Translations under genes and position numbers: made by a program
Assembly: GCF_015291625.1 (NCBI RefSeq)
Contig: NZ_CP030047.1
Coordinates: 6,200,001-6,264,000, forward strand
Length of the DNA: 64,000 nt
Direction of reading: 5' to 3'
Source: Bradyrhizobium sp. CCBAU 53421
GTDB taxonomy: Bacteria; Pseudomonadota; Alphaproteobacteria; Rhizobiales; Xanthobacteraceae
The notes under the pieces: generated by a model
Told to the model about the DNA's origin: nothing
Databases searched by the model: none
The model's input: only the letters and a program-made list of their open reading frames with translations
Part shown: positions 40,086-50,030 of the stretch, one piece after another
Position numbering within the stretch: position 1 is the stretch's first letter
How the letters are laid out: each line of letters starts with the position of its first letter

Positions 40086-41111
40086 TTAGTTTTTCTTGGG
40101 TAGCGCGAAGCAGGTGCCGCCGAGCGAGGCGTTCGACTTGTCGATCCAGATCGGCCGCGTGTAATAGGACAGGTTCTTCGTGCCGGGCTTGTCGCCGGAC
40201 ATCAACAGCGTCTCGGCGGCGAACATCAGATCGTGCCCCTGCTCGGTCGCCTTGTAGCTGAGGAACTTGCTGAAATTGCCTGACGTGACCTGGTCGCAAT
40301 CGAGCTGCGAGCCCTCGCCCGAGGCGAACACCTTCACATCGTCGATCTTGCCGGCATTGCGGATCGCCTGCGCGGCGCCCGATTCCATGATGCCCCAGAA
40401 GCCGATCGAGGCGCAGAGATCGGGATGCTGCTGGATCACGGTGGCGGTAATGTTGAGCGCGGTGTTGGCGTCCCAATTCGCCGCCTGGTTCGACACCACC
40501 TTGATGTTGGGATCCTTGTTCAGGACCTCCATGATGGCGCCGACCTGGTCGACGCTGGCGGCTGCGGTCAATTCGCCCTGCACGATCTGCACCTTGCCCG
40601 ACTTGCCGGAGCCGGTGCCGCAGGCCTTGACGGCTTCGTTCGCGAGCATCCTGCCGATCTCACGCCAGTCGACGCCGACAAAGGCGCCGGACTTGTAGTT
40701 CGAGGCCATGTTGACCTGGATCACATGCGTGCCCTGGGCCTCGGCGCGTTTCAGGTCCTTCATCAGGAGCGTCACGCTCGGATTCTGCACGATCAGGACA
40801 TCAGGCTTCTGGTCGACCAGCGCGGTCAACGCCTGCTGCATGGCGGATGGGTTGTTGTTGGGGTCGCGCACGATGTACTTCATGCCGCGCCACTCCGCCT
40901 CTTCCTGCACCACGCGGCCCCACTCGTCGGAGAGCGGCACGCCGAGCGCGATCGGCAGATAGGCGACGGTCTTGCCCTGCAGCGACTTGTCGTAGGCGGC
41001 GCGCAGCTCGCGCCCGGCCTTGGTGCCTTCCTCCTGCGCCGATGCCGCAAAGGGCATCGCGGCGAGCGCCACCCCGGCGAGCAGGATCGTCCAGAACTTT
41101 GTCGTCTTCAT
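40086..41111 (-). CDS. Periplasmic sugar-binding protein of the second ABC operon
   Basis: This 341-residue Peripla_BP_4 (RbsB-like) protein has a signal peptide MKTTKFWTILLAGVALAAMPFAASA, cut near residue 25. The ATG at 41111 is preceded by GGAGGAG and is chosen over an in-frame codon 12 bases earlier. Features include TVAYLPIALGVPLSDEWGRV and a Cys pair (VKACGTG, PDLCASI) that might form a disulphide. The ligand is unknown; the lactonase-like partners suggest a sugar, sugar acid or lactone. Confidence 0.88.
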   Translation of the reverse strand: MKTTKFWTILLAGVALAAMPFAASAQEEGTKAGRELRAAYDKSLQGKTVAYLPIALGVPLSDEWGRVVQEEAEWRGMKYIVRDPNNNPSAMQQALTALVDQKPDVLIVQNPSVTLLMKDLKRAEAQGTHVIQVNMASNYKSGAFVGVDWREIGRMLANEAVKACGTGSGKSGKVQIVQGELTAAASVDQVGAIMEVLNKDPNIKVVSNQAANWDANTALNITATVIQQHPDLCASIGFWGIMESGAAQAIRNAGKIDDVKVFASGEGSQLDCDQVTSGNFSKFLSYKATEQGHDLMFAAETLLMSGDKPGTKNLSYYTRPIWIDKSNASLGGTCFALPKKN

Positions 41112-41190
41112 CGTCTCCTCCACAAGAAATTCTTTTGATTGATTTGAAATCGTTTTGATTGGCGCGCGGGACGCGCCCAGTCTTCTTGTC

Positions 41191-42216
41191 TCAGTCGCCT
41201 TGCCGCGCGGTCTCCTCGTCGCGGGGGTGCAGCCAGTTATCGAGCACGATGGCGGCCAGCAGCACCACGCCCTTGATGATGTTCTGCACCTCGCTGTTGA
41301 CGTCCATGATGGTGAAGGCGTTGAGCAGCGTGCCGATCAGGATGCATCCGACCACGACGCTGAACACGCTGCCGCGGCCGCCGATCAGGCTGATGCCGCC
41401 GATCACGACGACCAGCACGACGTCGAAGATCATGGTCCCTTGCGTGATCGCCATCTGCATGCTGCCCGTGGTGCCGACCCAGACCAGGCCTGCAATCCAG
41501 GCGAGCAGCGCAACCAGCACGTGCTCGAGCACGATCAGCGGACGCAGCGGAATGCCGGTCAGCCGCGCCGCCTCCGGATTGTCACCCTGCGCATAGATGA
41601 AGCGGCCGACCGAGGTGCGCGACAGGAACAGGTGCATCGCGATCGCCGCGACCGCGAACACCAGGATCGGAACCGGGATGCCGAACAGCCGTCCGGCACC
41701 AAGATACATCAGGCCCGGCGCGTCCTTCGGCGCGTAGACCACCCAGGCCGGCGCGATCCAGAACGCGAGGCCATAGATCACGAAGCCGGCGGCGAGCGTC
41801 ACGAACAGCGCCGGCGCCTCGACGAAGGCCACCATGACGCCGTTGACGACGCCGATCAGTACCGCAATTGCCAGCGCGAGCAGCACCGCCGTGAAAACGG
41901 GCATGCCGTTCTGCATGTAGATCAGCGCGATCGCCCAGGAACCCGCCATGATCGCGACCTCGGAGAGATCGATGCCGCGGCTGATCACGATCAGCCCCAT
42001 GCCGAGGCCGAGCACGCCGAGGATGGAAATACTGCGCAACAGATTCAAGAGATTGGAGACGGTGGCAAAACCGTTCAGCGTCAGGCCGAACACGACCAGA
42101 AGCGCGATCGTGATCAGGAGCACGATCTGCTCCTGGCTCGGCTTTGCGAACATTGAGCCCGAGCGAGATGATGCCGCAGGGACAGCAACGCCGCGCGATG
42201 GCGATTGCACGCTCAT
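41191..42216 (-). CDS. Sugar ABC transporter permease (RbsC family)
   Basis: This 341-residue membrane protein starts MSVQSPSRGVAVPAASSRSG after GGAGG. It has the RbsC signature ISRGIDLSEVAIMAGSWAIALIY and QGDNPEAARLTGIPLRPLIV. It is the first gene of the five-gene operon and pairs with the permease-propeller fusion to form a two-permease importer. The divergent LysR gene 91 bases away probably controls it through a palindrome at 42270-42287. Confidence 0.91.
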   Translation of the reverse strand: MSVQSPSRGVAVPAASSRSGSMFAKPSQEQIVLLITIALLVVFGLTLNGFATVSNLLNLLRSISILGVLGLGMGLIVISRGIDLSEVAIMAGSWAIALIYMQNGMPVFTAVLLALAIAVLIGVVNGVMVAFVEAPALFVTLAAGFVIYGLAFWIAPAWVVYAPKDAPGLMYLGAGRLFGIPVPILVFAVAAIAMHLFLSRTSVGRFIYAQGDNPEAARLTGIPLRPLIVLEHVLVALLAWIAGLVWVGTTGSMQMAITQGTMIFDVVLVVVIGGISLIGGRGSVFSVVVGCILIGTLLNAFTIMDVNSEVQNIIKGVVLLAAIVLDNWLHPRDEETARQGD

Positions 42217-42269
42217 CGTTTCCTCCAAGTATTATTTTGCTTGAGACTTTAAGAGTGCCAACTCATATT

Positions 42270-42287
42270 CGTCAAATGCATTCGACG
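42270..42287. promoter_or_regulatory. LysR-type operator between the ABC operon and its regulator
   Basis: CGTCAAATGCATTCGACG is an 18-bp palindrome with one mismatched pair. It lies in the short divergent intergenic region, 21 bases before the LysR start and 53 bases before the permease start. It is the best operator candidate for the LysR protein at 42308. Confidence 0.65.
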
Positions 42288-42307
42288 GATACGGATTGAT
42301 TATTTCC

Positions 42308-43303
42308 ATGCATGTGCGCGATATCGATCTCAACCTGTTCGTCGTGTTCGACGCGATCTACTCCGAGGGCGGTGTCAGCCGTGCCTGCTTCCGCCTCAAC
42401 CTGACGCAGCCCGCGGTGAGCCATGCGCTGAGCCGGCTGCGCACGATGTTCAACGATCCGCTGTTCGTGCGCCGCCATCACGTGATGACGCCGACCCCGC
42501 TGGCACGCCAGATCATCACGACGGTGCGCCAGGCGCTCAACGGCCTGGAGACGACGCTGACCCACACCAACCGCTTCGATCCGGCGAAGACGCCGAAACG
42601 GTTCGTGATCGGCCTGCGCAACAATCTCGAGGCGCCGATGCTGAGCGCGCTGATCAACCGGATCAGCGCGGTGGCGCCGCTGGTCGAGATCGCCACCGTG
42701 CGCAGCGAGCGCAACAATCTGGAACGCGAGCTTGCCGCCGGCACGCTGGATGTCGCGATCGATACGCTGCTGCCGCTCTCGACCGAGGTGCGGCGCGAGC
42801 AGATCCTGACCGAGCATATCGCGGTGTTCGCCCGGCGCGACCATCCCGAGCTCGGCGCGCGGCTCGACAAGAAGGCTTACCTGCGCATGGAGCATGTCTG
42901 CGTGACGTCGCGGCGCAGCGGCGTGTCGTTCGAGGATTTCCAGCTCCAGCGGCTAGGCCTGACGCGTACCGTCCGCCTGACCTGCCAGAATTTCGCCACC
43001 GCCTGTCACGTCGTGAGCCGCAGCAACATGCTGTTGACGGCATCGGAGAGCGCCGCCTCCGTGCTGGAGGATCCTGGGCTGTTGCAGTGCTTCCCCTGCC
43101 CGTTCCCGATCAGCCCGCACGTCAACTATCTCTATTGGCATGCCACCGCCGAGGGCGACACCACCAATCAATGGCTGCGCGAGCAGCTGCGCGCCGCCGC
43201 TGCACTGCTCGCCGGCAGCCGCTTCAGCAAGAAGAACCGCCGCGCGGCCAAGGCGCGCCCCAAGGTGGGCATCCCGGCGCCGACCAGCCTCGCAGCGGAA
43301 TGA
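42308..43303 (+). CDS. LysR-family regulator of the sugar ABC operon
   Basis: This 331-residue protein starts MHVRDIDLNLFVVFDAIYSEGGVSRACFRLNLTQPAVSHALSRLR, a LysR winged helix of the NodD/NahR/PcpR-like subgroup (VRDIDLNL start). The C-terminus has a basic tail (KKNRRAAKARPK). An in-frame TTG lies 12 bases upstream, but ATG is preferred. It is divergent from the ABC operon and probably activates it when the imported compound is present. Confidence 0.88.
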   Translation: MHVRDIDLNLFVVFDAIYSEGGVSRACFRLNLTQPAVSHALSRLRTMFNDPLFVRRHHVMTPTPLARQIITTVRQALNGLETTLTHTNRFDPAKTPKRFVIGLRNNLEAPMLSALINRISAVAPLVEIATVRSERNNLERELAAGTLDVAIDTLLPLSTEVRREQILTEHIAVFARRDHPELGARLDKKAYLRMEHVCVTSRRSGVSFEDFQLQRLGLTRTVRLTCQNFATACHVVSRSNMLLTASESAASVLEDPGLLQCFPCPFPISPHVNYLYWHATAEGDTTNQWLREQLRAAAALLAGSRFSKKNRRAAKARPKVGIPAPTSLAAE

Positions 43304-43330
43304 GACCACCTCAAGCGCCGCAACACGCGA

Positions 43331-45487
43331 TCATTCAGCGGCCTGCGGCCGCGCATCCTCGCGACGCAGATGGCGCCGCGCCCAGGCGGCCACCTCCTGC
43401 ATTGTCGTCCGTGTCTCAGGCAGGAACGGAAAGATCGGATAGACATGGACTGAGTCCTCAACCAGCCGCAGCGTCACGTCGACGCCGGCCTTCTCCGCGC
43501 GCTCGGCCAGCCGCGTGGCATCGCTGAGCAACACCTCGCCCCGGCTCGCGGTGAGGAACAGCGGCGGCAGGCCGGTGAGATCGCCGAACAGTGGCGACAC
43601 CAGCGGATCGGTCGGCTCGTGGCCCTGGAAGTAGGACGCCCCCATGAAGGTGAGCAGGTCGCGGTTGGCTGCAGGATCGTCGCCATTGAACTGGCGGATC
43701 GTCGGCCCCGACAATGTCAAGTCGGCGAACGGCGCCGCGGCAAGGATCGCCGCCGGCAAGGGGTCGCCGGCATTGCACAGCGCCAGCACCAGTGCAACGG
43801 CAAGACCGCCGCCCGCGGATTCGCCGGAGATCATGATCGAGCCTGCGGGAATACCGCGCGCCAGCAATGCCCGATAGGCGGCCACCGCGTCATCGAGCGC
43901 GGCCGGATAGGGATGCTCCGGTGCGAGCCGGTAATCGATGGTGTAGCAGGTTCCCTCCACCGCGGCCGCGAGCCGGCTTGCATACTCCAGCGAGCCCTTG
44001 GCCGATCCGATCAGATAGCCACCGCCGTGGAAGTGCAGCACGACGTTGCCGCCTTGCGCATCTGCAGCCGCGACATGCCAGGCCTTGACGTCGCCAAGCT
44101 CGTCCTCCACCGCGGCCGCGCCTGCGGGCAGCGGAAAGTTCGTCATAAGGAAGCGATCATAGGCCTCGCGCAACCCGTCATGACCACGTGCGACATCTTC
44201 AGGCCGGAAAGCATACTTCCAGAGATCGAACGCGCGCTGCGCTTCGGGACGCTGCAAGCGCTTGCCTTCGCGCAGGCCCGTGACATTGAGCACTTCGCCG
44301 GGCGGCCCTTCGGTGGCCTTGACCACATCATAGTCCCACGCGAGGCCCCAGCTGGTTTCCGCCAGCGGATCGATACGCGCCATGCCCTTCCAGCGGTGGT
44401 TGCGATGGCGCAGACGATCGGCATCGGTCTCGTGCATCAGCTTGACCACCGCACGCGCGCCGGCCTGGATCCGCGTCGTGCGCGGCAGCCGCCGCTGCTC
44501 ATACTCCTTCAGCGCGCCAGCCACGTCGTCCTGCCGTCGCGACAGCACGCGCGCAAGCGTCCAGCCATCCTCGATGCTCTGGCCGGCACCGGCGGCAAGG
44601 AACGGCACCATGGGGTGCGCGGCATCGCCGAGCAGCGTGATGCGGCCGGAACTCCAGCAATCGATCGGATCGCGATAATACATGCCGGTGATGAATGCGC
44701 TCTGGCATTGCTCGAGCATTTTTCGCGCACGCGGCTCGGCGTCGTTGAAGGAGCCCAGCAATTCGGAAATGTCGCCGGTCTCGTCCCAGGATTCCCGCGT
44801 CACCTCATGCGCGGGCACGGAAGCGAGAACGCTGTAGAGATTCTTCGGCCGCACCCAATAGGTGATCAGCGTCCGGCCGGGGCCGAACCAGTAATTGCCA
44901 CGCTCCTCCAGATCGAGGCCTTCGACCCGCTCGGCCGGAATCAGCGAGCGCCACATCAGGATGTTGGCGAAGTGCTTGTCCTCCCGGCCGCGCAGATGCT
45001 CGCGCACCACCGAATGGATGCCGTCGCATCCGACCAGCACGTCACCTCGCACGGTCTCGCCATTCGCGAGCTTCACCTCAACCCCGTCCGCGTCCTGCGA
45101 GACCGCCACGCAGCGGGCATCGAGCCGCCTCGCTTCCGGCGGCACAGCGTCGGAAAGGATCTGAACCAGATCGGCGCGATGGATGTTGTACATCGGTGCG
45201 CCGTAGCGCTTCGCAGCCTCATCGCCCAACGGGGCCTGGTAGAGCATCTTGCCGGTGCGCAGGTCGCGGTAGTCATAGGATTGCGGCTTGACGCCGATGC
45301 TGCGAATGGCGCCCTCGAGCCCAAGCTCGCGCAGCACGATGGCCGCATTGGCGGCGATCTGGATGCCGGCGCCGATTTCGCTCAATGCCCTGGCCTGCTC
45401 GAGCACGAGAACGTCAACGCCTTGATGACGCAGCGCAATCGCTGTAGTCAATCCACCGATGCCGCCGCCCACGACGAGTACACGCAT
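43331..45487 (-). CDS. FAD monooxygenase fused to an HSL-type alpha/beta hydrolase
   Basis: This 718-residue protein is read from MRVLVVGGGIGGLTTAIALR. Residues 1-395 are a salicylate-hydroxylase-like class A monooxygenase (GGGIGG at 7-12, VGCDGIHSVVREH, LLGDAAHPMVPFLAAGAGQ). Residues about 440-718 are a hormone-sensitive-lipase-type esterase (HGGGYLIGS at 487, GESAGGG with nucleophile Ser557, a late SVHVYPIF His). No frameshift separates the parts. Such a pair could hydrolyse an aryl ester or lactone and hydroxylate the acid released. Control by the divergent TetR is likely. Confidence 0.9.
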   Translation of the reverse strand: MRVLVVGGGIGGLTTAIALRHQGVDVLVLEQARALSEIGAGIQIAANAAIVLRELGLEGAIRSIGVKPQSYDYRDLRTGKMLYQAPLGDEAAKRYGAPMYNIHRADLVQILSDAVPPEARRLDARCVAVSQDADGVEVKLANGETVRGDVLVGCDGIHSVVREHLRGREDKHFANILMWRSLIPAERVEGLDLEERGNYWFGPGRTLITYWVRPKNLYSVLASVPAHEVTRESWDETGDISELLGSFNDAEPRARKMLEQCQSAFITGMYYRDPIDCWSSGRITLLGDAAHPMVPFLAAGAGQSIEDGWTLARVLSRRQDDVAGALKEYEQRRLPRTTRIQAGARAVVKLMHETDADRLRHRNHRWKGMARIDPLAETSWGLAWDYDVVKATEGPPGEVLNVTGLREGKRLQRPEAQRAFDLWKYAFRPEDVARGHDGLREAYDRFLMTNFPLPAGAAAVEDELGDVKAWHVAAADAQGGNVVLHFHGGGYLIGSAKGSLEYASRLAAAVEGTCYTIDYRLAPEHPYPAALDDAVAAYRALLARGIPAGSIMISGESAGGGLAVALVLALCNAGDPLPAAILAAAPFADLTLSGPTIRQFNGDDPAANRDLLTFMGASYFQGHEPTDPLVSPLFGDLTGLPPLFLTASRGEVLLSDATRLAERAEKAGVDVTLRLVEDSVHVYPIFPFLPETRTTMQEVAAWARRHLRREDARPQAAE

Positions 45488-45510
45488 GATCCGCTTCCTC
45501 TCCGAGTCCG

Positions 45511-45532
45511 AATTAAGCGATTTCACTTAATT
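45511..45532. promoter_or_regulatory. TetR operator between the monooxygenase-esterase and TetR genes
   Basis: AATTAAG-N8-CTTAATT is a perfect 7-bp inverted repeat in the 63-base gap between divergent starts at 45487 and 45551. Its position would let the TetR protein repress both genes. Confidence 0.7.
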
Positions 45533-45550
45533 AATCCGGGATCAGTTCGC

Positions 45551-46228
45551 ATGTCAAGCAGGCGTACGCGCGCGACGTCAGAAGAGACGCGGAACCAGAT
45601 CAAGGCGGCCGCGCAAATGCTGTTTGCCCGCCATGGCGTCGACGCCGTGACCGTGCAGCAGATCGTCGACGCCGCCGGACAGCGCAACAACGCCGCCCTG
45701 CACTATCATTTCGGCTCCAAGGAGGAGCTGATCCGGCAGATGGTCGTCGACGGCGCCACCGTGCTGGAGGAACGACGGCGTGATATGCTCGGCGAGATCG
45801 CGGCTCGCGGCGGACCGCAAACCATTCGCGAGCTGATCGTGGTGCTGGTCATGCCCGTCATCGAGCTCGGCGACGACGAACGATGGCGCGGATATATCCG
45901 CTTCACCTCGAACCTGCAGGCCTCCGATCCCAAGGCCCTGCGTGCCGCGCTCAATGGCCGCTGGAACGCCAGTTACATCGAATGCTTCAATCAGCTGAAG
46001 CAGATGTTGCAGCTCCCGGCGCCGATCGTCGAACAGCGGCTCTCGATCCTTGCGATCTACGCCAACGCGATCCTGTCCGCCCACGAGGCGGCGCTCGAAT
46101 TGCGCAACACCAAAAGCAGCCGGCTTTGGGGCCAGCCCTTCACGATCGAGAATATCCTCGACACGCTTGAAGCGACCCTGACATACCCCGCTTCAAAGAC
46201 CGCTCTGTCCAAGCTGCCGGAGAGTTGA
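45551..46228 (+). CDS. TetR-family regulator
   Basis: The frame is open far upstream, but the protein proper starts MSSRRTRATSEETRNQIKAAAQMLFARHGVDAVTVQQIVDAAGQRNNAALHYHFGSKEELI. This is a typical TetR DNA-binding domain followed by about 160 residues of ligand domain. It has 225 residues. It is divergent from the monooxygenase-esterase gene and likely represses it and possibly the SDR and CMD genes. Confidence 0.88.
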   Translation: MSSRRTRATSEETRNQIKAAAQMLFARHGVDAVTVQQIVDAAGQRNNAALHYHFGSKEELIRQMVVDGATVLEERRRDMLGEIAARGGPQTIRELIVVLVMPVIELGDDERWRGYIRFTSNLQASDPKALRAALNGRWNASYIECFNQLKQMLQLPAPIVEQRLSILAIYANAILSAHEAALELRNTKSSRLWGQPFTIENILDTLEATLTYPASKTALSKLPES

Positions 46229-46288
46229 CGGATCATTCCGGTCACGCCGAAGGCCGCAGTTTGGCTCGCGACAGCCGCGGCGCTTCGC

Positions 46289-47140
46289 TCACATTCCGCT
46301 CAGGCCGCTGTCGACTGCGAGCGTCTGCGCGGTGATGTAGACGCTCTCATCCGACATGAAGAACAGCACCGCATAGGCGATCTCCCACGCCGTTGCCTGG
46401 CGGCCGAACGGGACGTGCCCCTTGCCGCGCGACGGCCGTCCCGCACCGGCCTCGCGGCCGTTCGGCGTGTCGACCAGCCCGGGATAGACCAGGTTGGCGC
46501 GGATGCCGCGCCGCGCGCCGGTATGCGCGATGTTGCGCATCAGGCCGCCGAGCGCGGCCTTGGAGGAATCATAGACCGCCATCTGCGATCCCGCCTTCAG
46601 CGCCGCGATCGAGGAGATGAAGACGATCGAGCCGCCGTCTTCGAATTTCGGCAAGGCGGCACGGCAGCACAGCATCGGGCCGCGGACATTGACGTCGTAG
46701 ATTTTATTCCATTCCTCGGCGCTGACGTTGTCGAGCCCGGTCTTGCCGAAGGTGCCGATGTTCAGCACCATGCCGTCGAGCCCGCCCATCGCGAGATGAG
46801 CTTCATCAATCATCCTGATGACGTCGGCCTCCTTGGTGACGTCGGCGGCGATCGCGAAGCCGCGGCCGCCGCCGTCAACGATGCGAGCAACCGTGTCCTC
46901 GGCGGAAGCACGGTTGAGGTCGGCGACCGCGACATGCGCGCCCTCGCGCGCGAATAACAGGCTCATGGCACGGCCGTTGCCGATCGGGTCGGTCGCGGCA
47001 TCGAACACGCGCTGGCCGCCGCCGACCACCAGGATGCGGCGGCCGTCGAGACGCCCCCTCCCCGGCGCGACGCCTGACGATTCCGCGCTCAGGGGTCGGA
47101 CATAACGCTCCGGCCTAAAGTCTTGCGAAGTCTCCGACAT
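46289..47140 (-). CDS. Short-chain dehydrogenase/reductase
   Basis: This 283-residue SDR has a long N-terminal tail and a slightly unusual cofactor loop GGGQRVFDAATDPIGNGRAM, with residues inserted between the Gly-rich turn and helix. It also has LNIGTFGK instead of NNAG, and the catalytic FISSIAAL...YDSSKAALGGLM. It probably oxidises or reduces a catabolic intermediate. It lies 4 bases after the carboxymuconolactone-decarboxylase-family gene and converges with the TetR gene. Confidence 0.85.
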   Translation of the reverse strand: MSETSQDFRPERYVRPLSAESSGVAPGRGRLDGRRILVVGGGQRVFDAATDPIGNGRAMSLLFAREGAHVAVADLNRASAEDTVARIVDGGGRGFAIAADVTKEADVIRMIDEAHLAMGGLDGMVLNIGTFGKTGLDNVSAEEWNKIYDVNVRGPMLCCRAALPKFEDGGSIVFISSIAALKAGSQMAVYDSSKAALGGLMRNIAHTGARRGIRANLVYPGLVDTPNGREAGAGRPSRGKGHVPFGRQATAWEIAYAVLFFMSDESVYITAQTLAVDSGLSGM

Positions 47141-47144
47141 CCGA

Positions 47145-47702
47145 TCAACCCCGCTTCTTGCCGCCTTCGAACACGGCCATGCCGGCGGCCGGATCGAGAT
47201 CGGTCTCGGTCGCCTCCGTCAGCCGCGCCATCATCATGTAGAAGCCGAGCGCGACGATCGCCTCGACGATCTCCTGATCGCTGAAATGCTTGCGCATGGC
47301 AGCGAAGGCGGCATCGCCGACGCGCACCTTCTCGACCACCTCGCGGCCGAAGCTGAGCAGCACACGCTCGGCCGCATTGAGCGCGGTAGCGTCGTAGTCG
47401 CCGCGCTCGACTGCATCGATCTGCGCCTGCGTCACGCCGACGCCGAGCGCGATCGGTACATGCTGCCGCCATTCATAGGCGCCGCCCTCGAGCTGCGCGG
47501 CCTGCAGGATCAAGAGTTCGCGGTTGACCGCCGACAGCTTCTGCTTGTGCAGGATCGAGTTGGCGAGCCGCATCGCCGGGATCATGTTGGCCTCGGCATG
47601 GGCCATCATGCGGAAGATGTTGAGCTTGACCGGCATGCGGTCGAAGGAGGCGCGGATGTCTCCGCTCGTCGTCTCCGGATCAATCAGGGGCAGCCTTGCC
47701 AC
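47145..47702 (-). CDS. Carboxymuconolactone decarboxylase/AhpD-like family protein
   Basis: Read from a GTG at 47702 with GGAG eight bases before it, the protein has 185 residues (VARLPLIDPETTSGDIRASF). It shows the AhpD-like helical pattern RLANSILHKQKLSAVNRELLILQAAQLEGGAYEWRQHVPIALGVGV. The redox CxxC of AhpD is missing (EGGAYEW), so a peroxidase role is unlikely. The family holds decarboxylases and unknown enzymes of aromatic catabolism. It forms an operon with the SDR. Confidence 0.83.
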   Translation of the reverse strand: MARLPLIDPETTSGDIRASFDRMPVKLNIFRMMAHAEANMIPAMRLANSILHKQKLSAVNRELLILQAAQLEGGAYEWRQHVPIALGVGVTQAQIDAVERGDYDATALNAAERVLLSFGREVVEKVRVGDAAFAAMRKHFSDQEIVEAIVALGFYMMMARLTEATETDLDPAAGMAVFEGGKKRG

Positions 47703-47918
47703 GCGTTTCTCCGTCTGGTTGTTTGTTGTTCGTTGTCGTTGGTCCGGCTTCCCGGTCCGTCCACCTAATGCACCGGGCGGACCGAGATCAAGCGGGCCAG
47801 CCTGGATGGCCCGAATTGCGGGGTTCAGCCATGCGGTTCCGCGCTTGAATCCGTCTGCACGGGCGGGCATAAGGAGCGCCATCTCCCTGAAAAAGCGCCC
47901 TTAGCCCAAGGATTTACG

Positions 47919-49763
47919 ATGCCCGCCTATCGCTCCCGCACCACCACCCACGGCCGCAACATGGCGGGTGCACGCGGCCTCTGGCGCGCCACCGGCATGA
48001 AGAACGAGGATTTCGGCAAGCCGATCATCGCGGTGGTCAACTCCTTCACGCAGTTCGTGCCCGGCCACGTGCATTTGCAGAATCTCGGCCAGCTCGTGGC
48101 GCGGGAAATCGAGAAGGCCGGCGGCGTCGCCAAGGAATTCAATACCATTGCGGTCGATGACGGCATCGCGATGGGCCATGACGGCATGCTCTACAGCCTG
48201 CCCTCGCGCGAACTGATCGCCGACAGCGTCGAATACATGGTCAACGCGCATTGCGCCGACGCGATGGTCTGCATCTCCAACTGCGACAAGATCACCCCCG
48301 GCATGCTGATGGCGACGCTGCGCCTCAACATCCCGACCGTGTTCGTCTCGGGCGGCCCGATGGAGTCGGGCAAGATCCAGCTCAAGGGCAAGAAGCGCGC
48401 GGTCGACCTGATCGACGCGATGGTCGCGGCCGCCGACTCCAACGTGTCGGACGAGGAGGTCGAGGTGATCGAGCGCTCGGCCTGCCCGACCTGCGGCTCC
48501 TGCTCCGGCATGTTCACCGCGAACTCGATGAACTGCCTGACCGAGGCGCTGGGCCTCGCGCTGCCCGGCAACGGCTCGGTGCTGGCGACCCATGCCGACC
48601 GCAAGAGCCTGTTCGTCGAGGCCGGCCATCTGATCGTCGATCTCGCCCGCCGCTATTACGAGCAGGACGACGCCAAGGTGCTGCCGCGCAACATCGCGAA
48701 CTTCAAGTCGTTCGAGAACGCGATGACCCTCGACATCGCGATGGGCGGCTCGACCAACACGGTGCTGCATCTGCTCGCCGCAGCGCGCGAGGGCGAGGTG
48801 CCGTTCACGATGGCCGACATCGACCGCCTGTCGCGCAAGGTGCCGGTGCTGTGCAAGGTCGCGCCCTCGGTGCAGGACGTCCACATGGAGGACGTGCATC
48901 ACGCCGGCGGCATCATGGCGATCCTCGGCGAGCTCGACCGCGCCAAACTGCTCACGACCGACGGACCGACCGTGCACGCCGCGACGCTGGACGACGCGCT
49001 GAACCGCTGGGACGTGGTGCGGACCACGAGCGACAAGGTGCGCAACTTCTATTGCGCAGCTCCCGGCGGCGTGCCGACCCAGCAGGCCTTCAGCCAGGAC
49101 CGCCGCTTCGACGAGGTCGATCTCGACCGCGCCAAGGGCGTCATCCGCAACGCCGAGCACGCCTATTCCAAGGACGGCGGCCTCGCCGTGCTGTTCGGCA
49201 ACCTCGCCGAGGACGGCTGCATCGTGAAGACCGCCGGCGTCGATCAGAGCATTCTGACGTTCTCAGGTCCCGCCCGGATCTTCGAGAGCCAGGACGCCTC
49301 GGTCGAAGCCATCCTCACCAACAAGGTCAAGGCCGGCGATGTCGTGCTGATCCGCTATGAAGGTCCGCGCGGCGGCCCGGGCATGCAGGAGATGCTCTAT
49401 CCGACCAGCTATCTGAAGTCGAAGGGGCTCGGAAAGGCCTGCGCGCTGATCACCGACGGCCGCTTCTCCGGCGGATCGTCGGGCCTGTCGATCGGCCACG
49501 TCTCGCCGGAAGCCGCCGAAGGCGGCCTGATCGGTCTCGTCGAGGAAGGCGACATCATCGAGTTCGACATCCCGAACCGCAAGGTCAACCTCAAGGTGGA
49601 TGACGCCGAGCTCAAGCGCCGCCGCGCGGCGATGGAAGCCAAGGGCAATGCGGCGTGGAAGCCGGCGGCACCGCGCAAGCGCGCCGTCTCGACCGCGCTG
49701 AAGGCCTACGCGGCGTTCGCGAGCAGCGCGGCCAAGGGCGCGGTGCGCATCCTGCCGGAGTGA
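47919..49763 (+). CDS. ilvD: Dihydroxy-acid dehydratase
   Basis: This 614-residue protein has the iron-sulfur cysteines in [11 protein letters not shown] and [22 protein letters not shown], the substrate region [16 protein letters not shown] and the C-terminal [23 protein letters not shown]. It is full length for IlvD and catalyses the dehydration that yields 2-oxoisovalerate and 2-oxo-3-methylvalerate in valine/isoleucine synthesis. It stands alone, with no other ilv gene near. Confidence 0.96.
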   Translation: MPAYRSRTTTHGRNMAGARGLWRATGMKNEDFGKPIIAVVNSFTQFVPGHVHLQNLGQLVAREIEKAGGVAKEFNTIAVDDGIAMGHDGMLYSLPSRELIADSVEYMVNAHCADAMVCISNCDKITPGMLMATLRLNIPTVFVSGGPMESGKIQLKGKKRAVDLIDAMVAAADSNVSDEEVEVIERSACPTCGSCSGMFTANSMNCLTEALGLALPGNGSVLATHADRKSLFVEAGHLIVDLARRYYEQDDAKVLPRNIANFKSFENAMTLDIAMGGSTNTVLHLLAAAREGEVPFTMADIDRLSRKVPVLCKVAPSVQDVHMEDVHHAGGIMAILGELDRAKLLTTDGPTVHAATLDDALNRWDVVRTTSDKVRNFYCAAPGGVPTQQAFSQDRRFDEVDLDRAKGVIRNAEHAYSKDGGLAVLFGNLAEDGCIVKTAGVDQSILTFSGPARIFESQDASVEAILTNKVKAGDVVLIRYEGPRGGPGMQEMLYPTSYLKSKGLGKACALITDGRFSGGSSGLSIGHVSPEAAEGGLIGLVEEGDIIEFDIPNRKVNLKVDDAELKRRRAAMEAKGNAAWKPAAPRKRAVSTALKAYAAFASSAAKGAVRILPE

Positions 49764-50030
49764 TACGCGACGAGCTTGGCCGCGTTTGGCTGCGGTCTTG
49801 CGGCAGACCAGCTGCACCTCTCCCGCTTGCGGGGGAGGCCGTCGCAGAGGTGCGCTGCCAAAATATCGAAAACAACCCCATGCAAAGTAGCCGGCGGCTG
49901 CCGGCGGACACGGCAACTTGACACGTCGGGCAACTCAGGGGTATTCTTCGATTATCCAGAAATCGTGCAGATGCCCCTCGCCCCGCCCGCAAGCGGAGCG
50001 GGAGCGCATGCCGCTGCTCTCGACCTGGTG
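49764..50030. other. Gene-free stretch after ilvD
   Basis: No coding sequence is supported. Two short GC-rich hairpins of a common kind are present: CTCCCGCTTGCGGGGGAG near 49818 and CGCCCGCAAGCGGAGCG near 49983. The first may help end ilvD transcription. Confidence 0.4.

Noticed and set aside
43619..46228. Open frame of 869 codons on the plus strand ending in the TetR gene
   Set aside because: Only the last 225 codons (from 45551) look like protein; the rest is antisense of the monooxygenase-esterase fusion.
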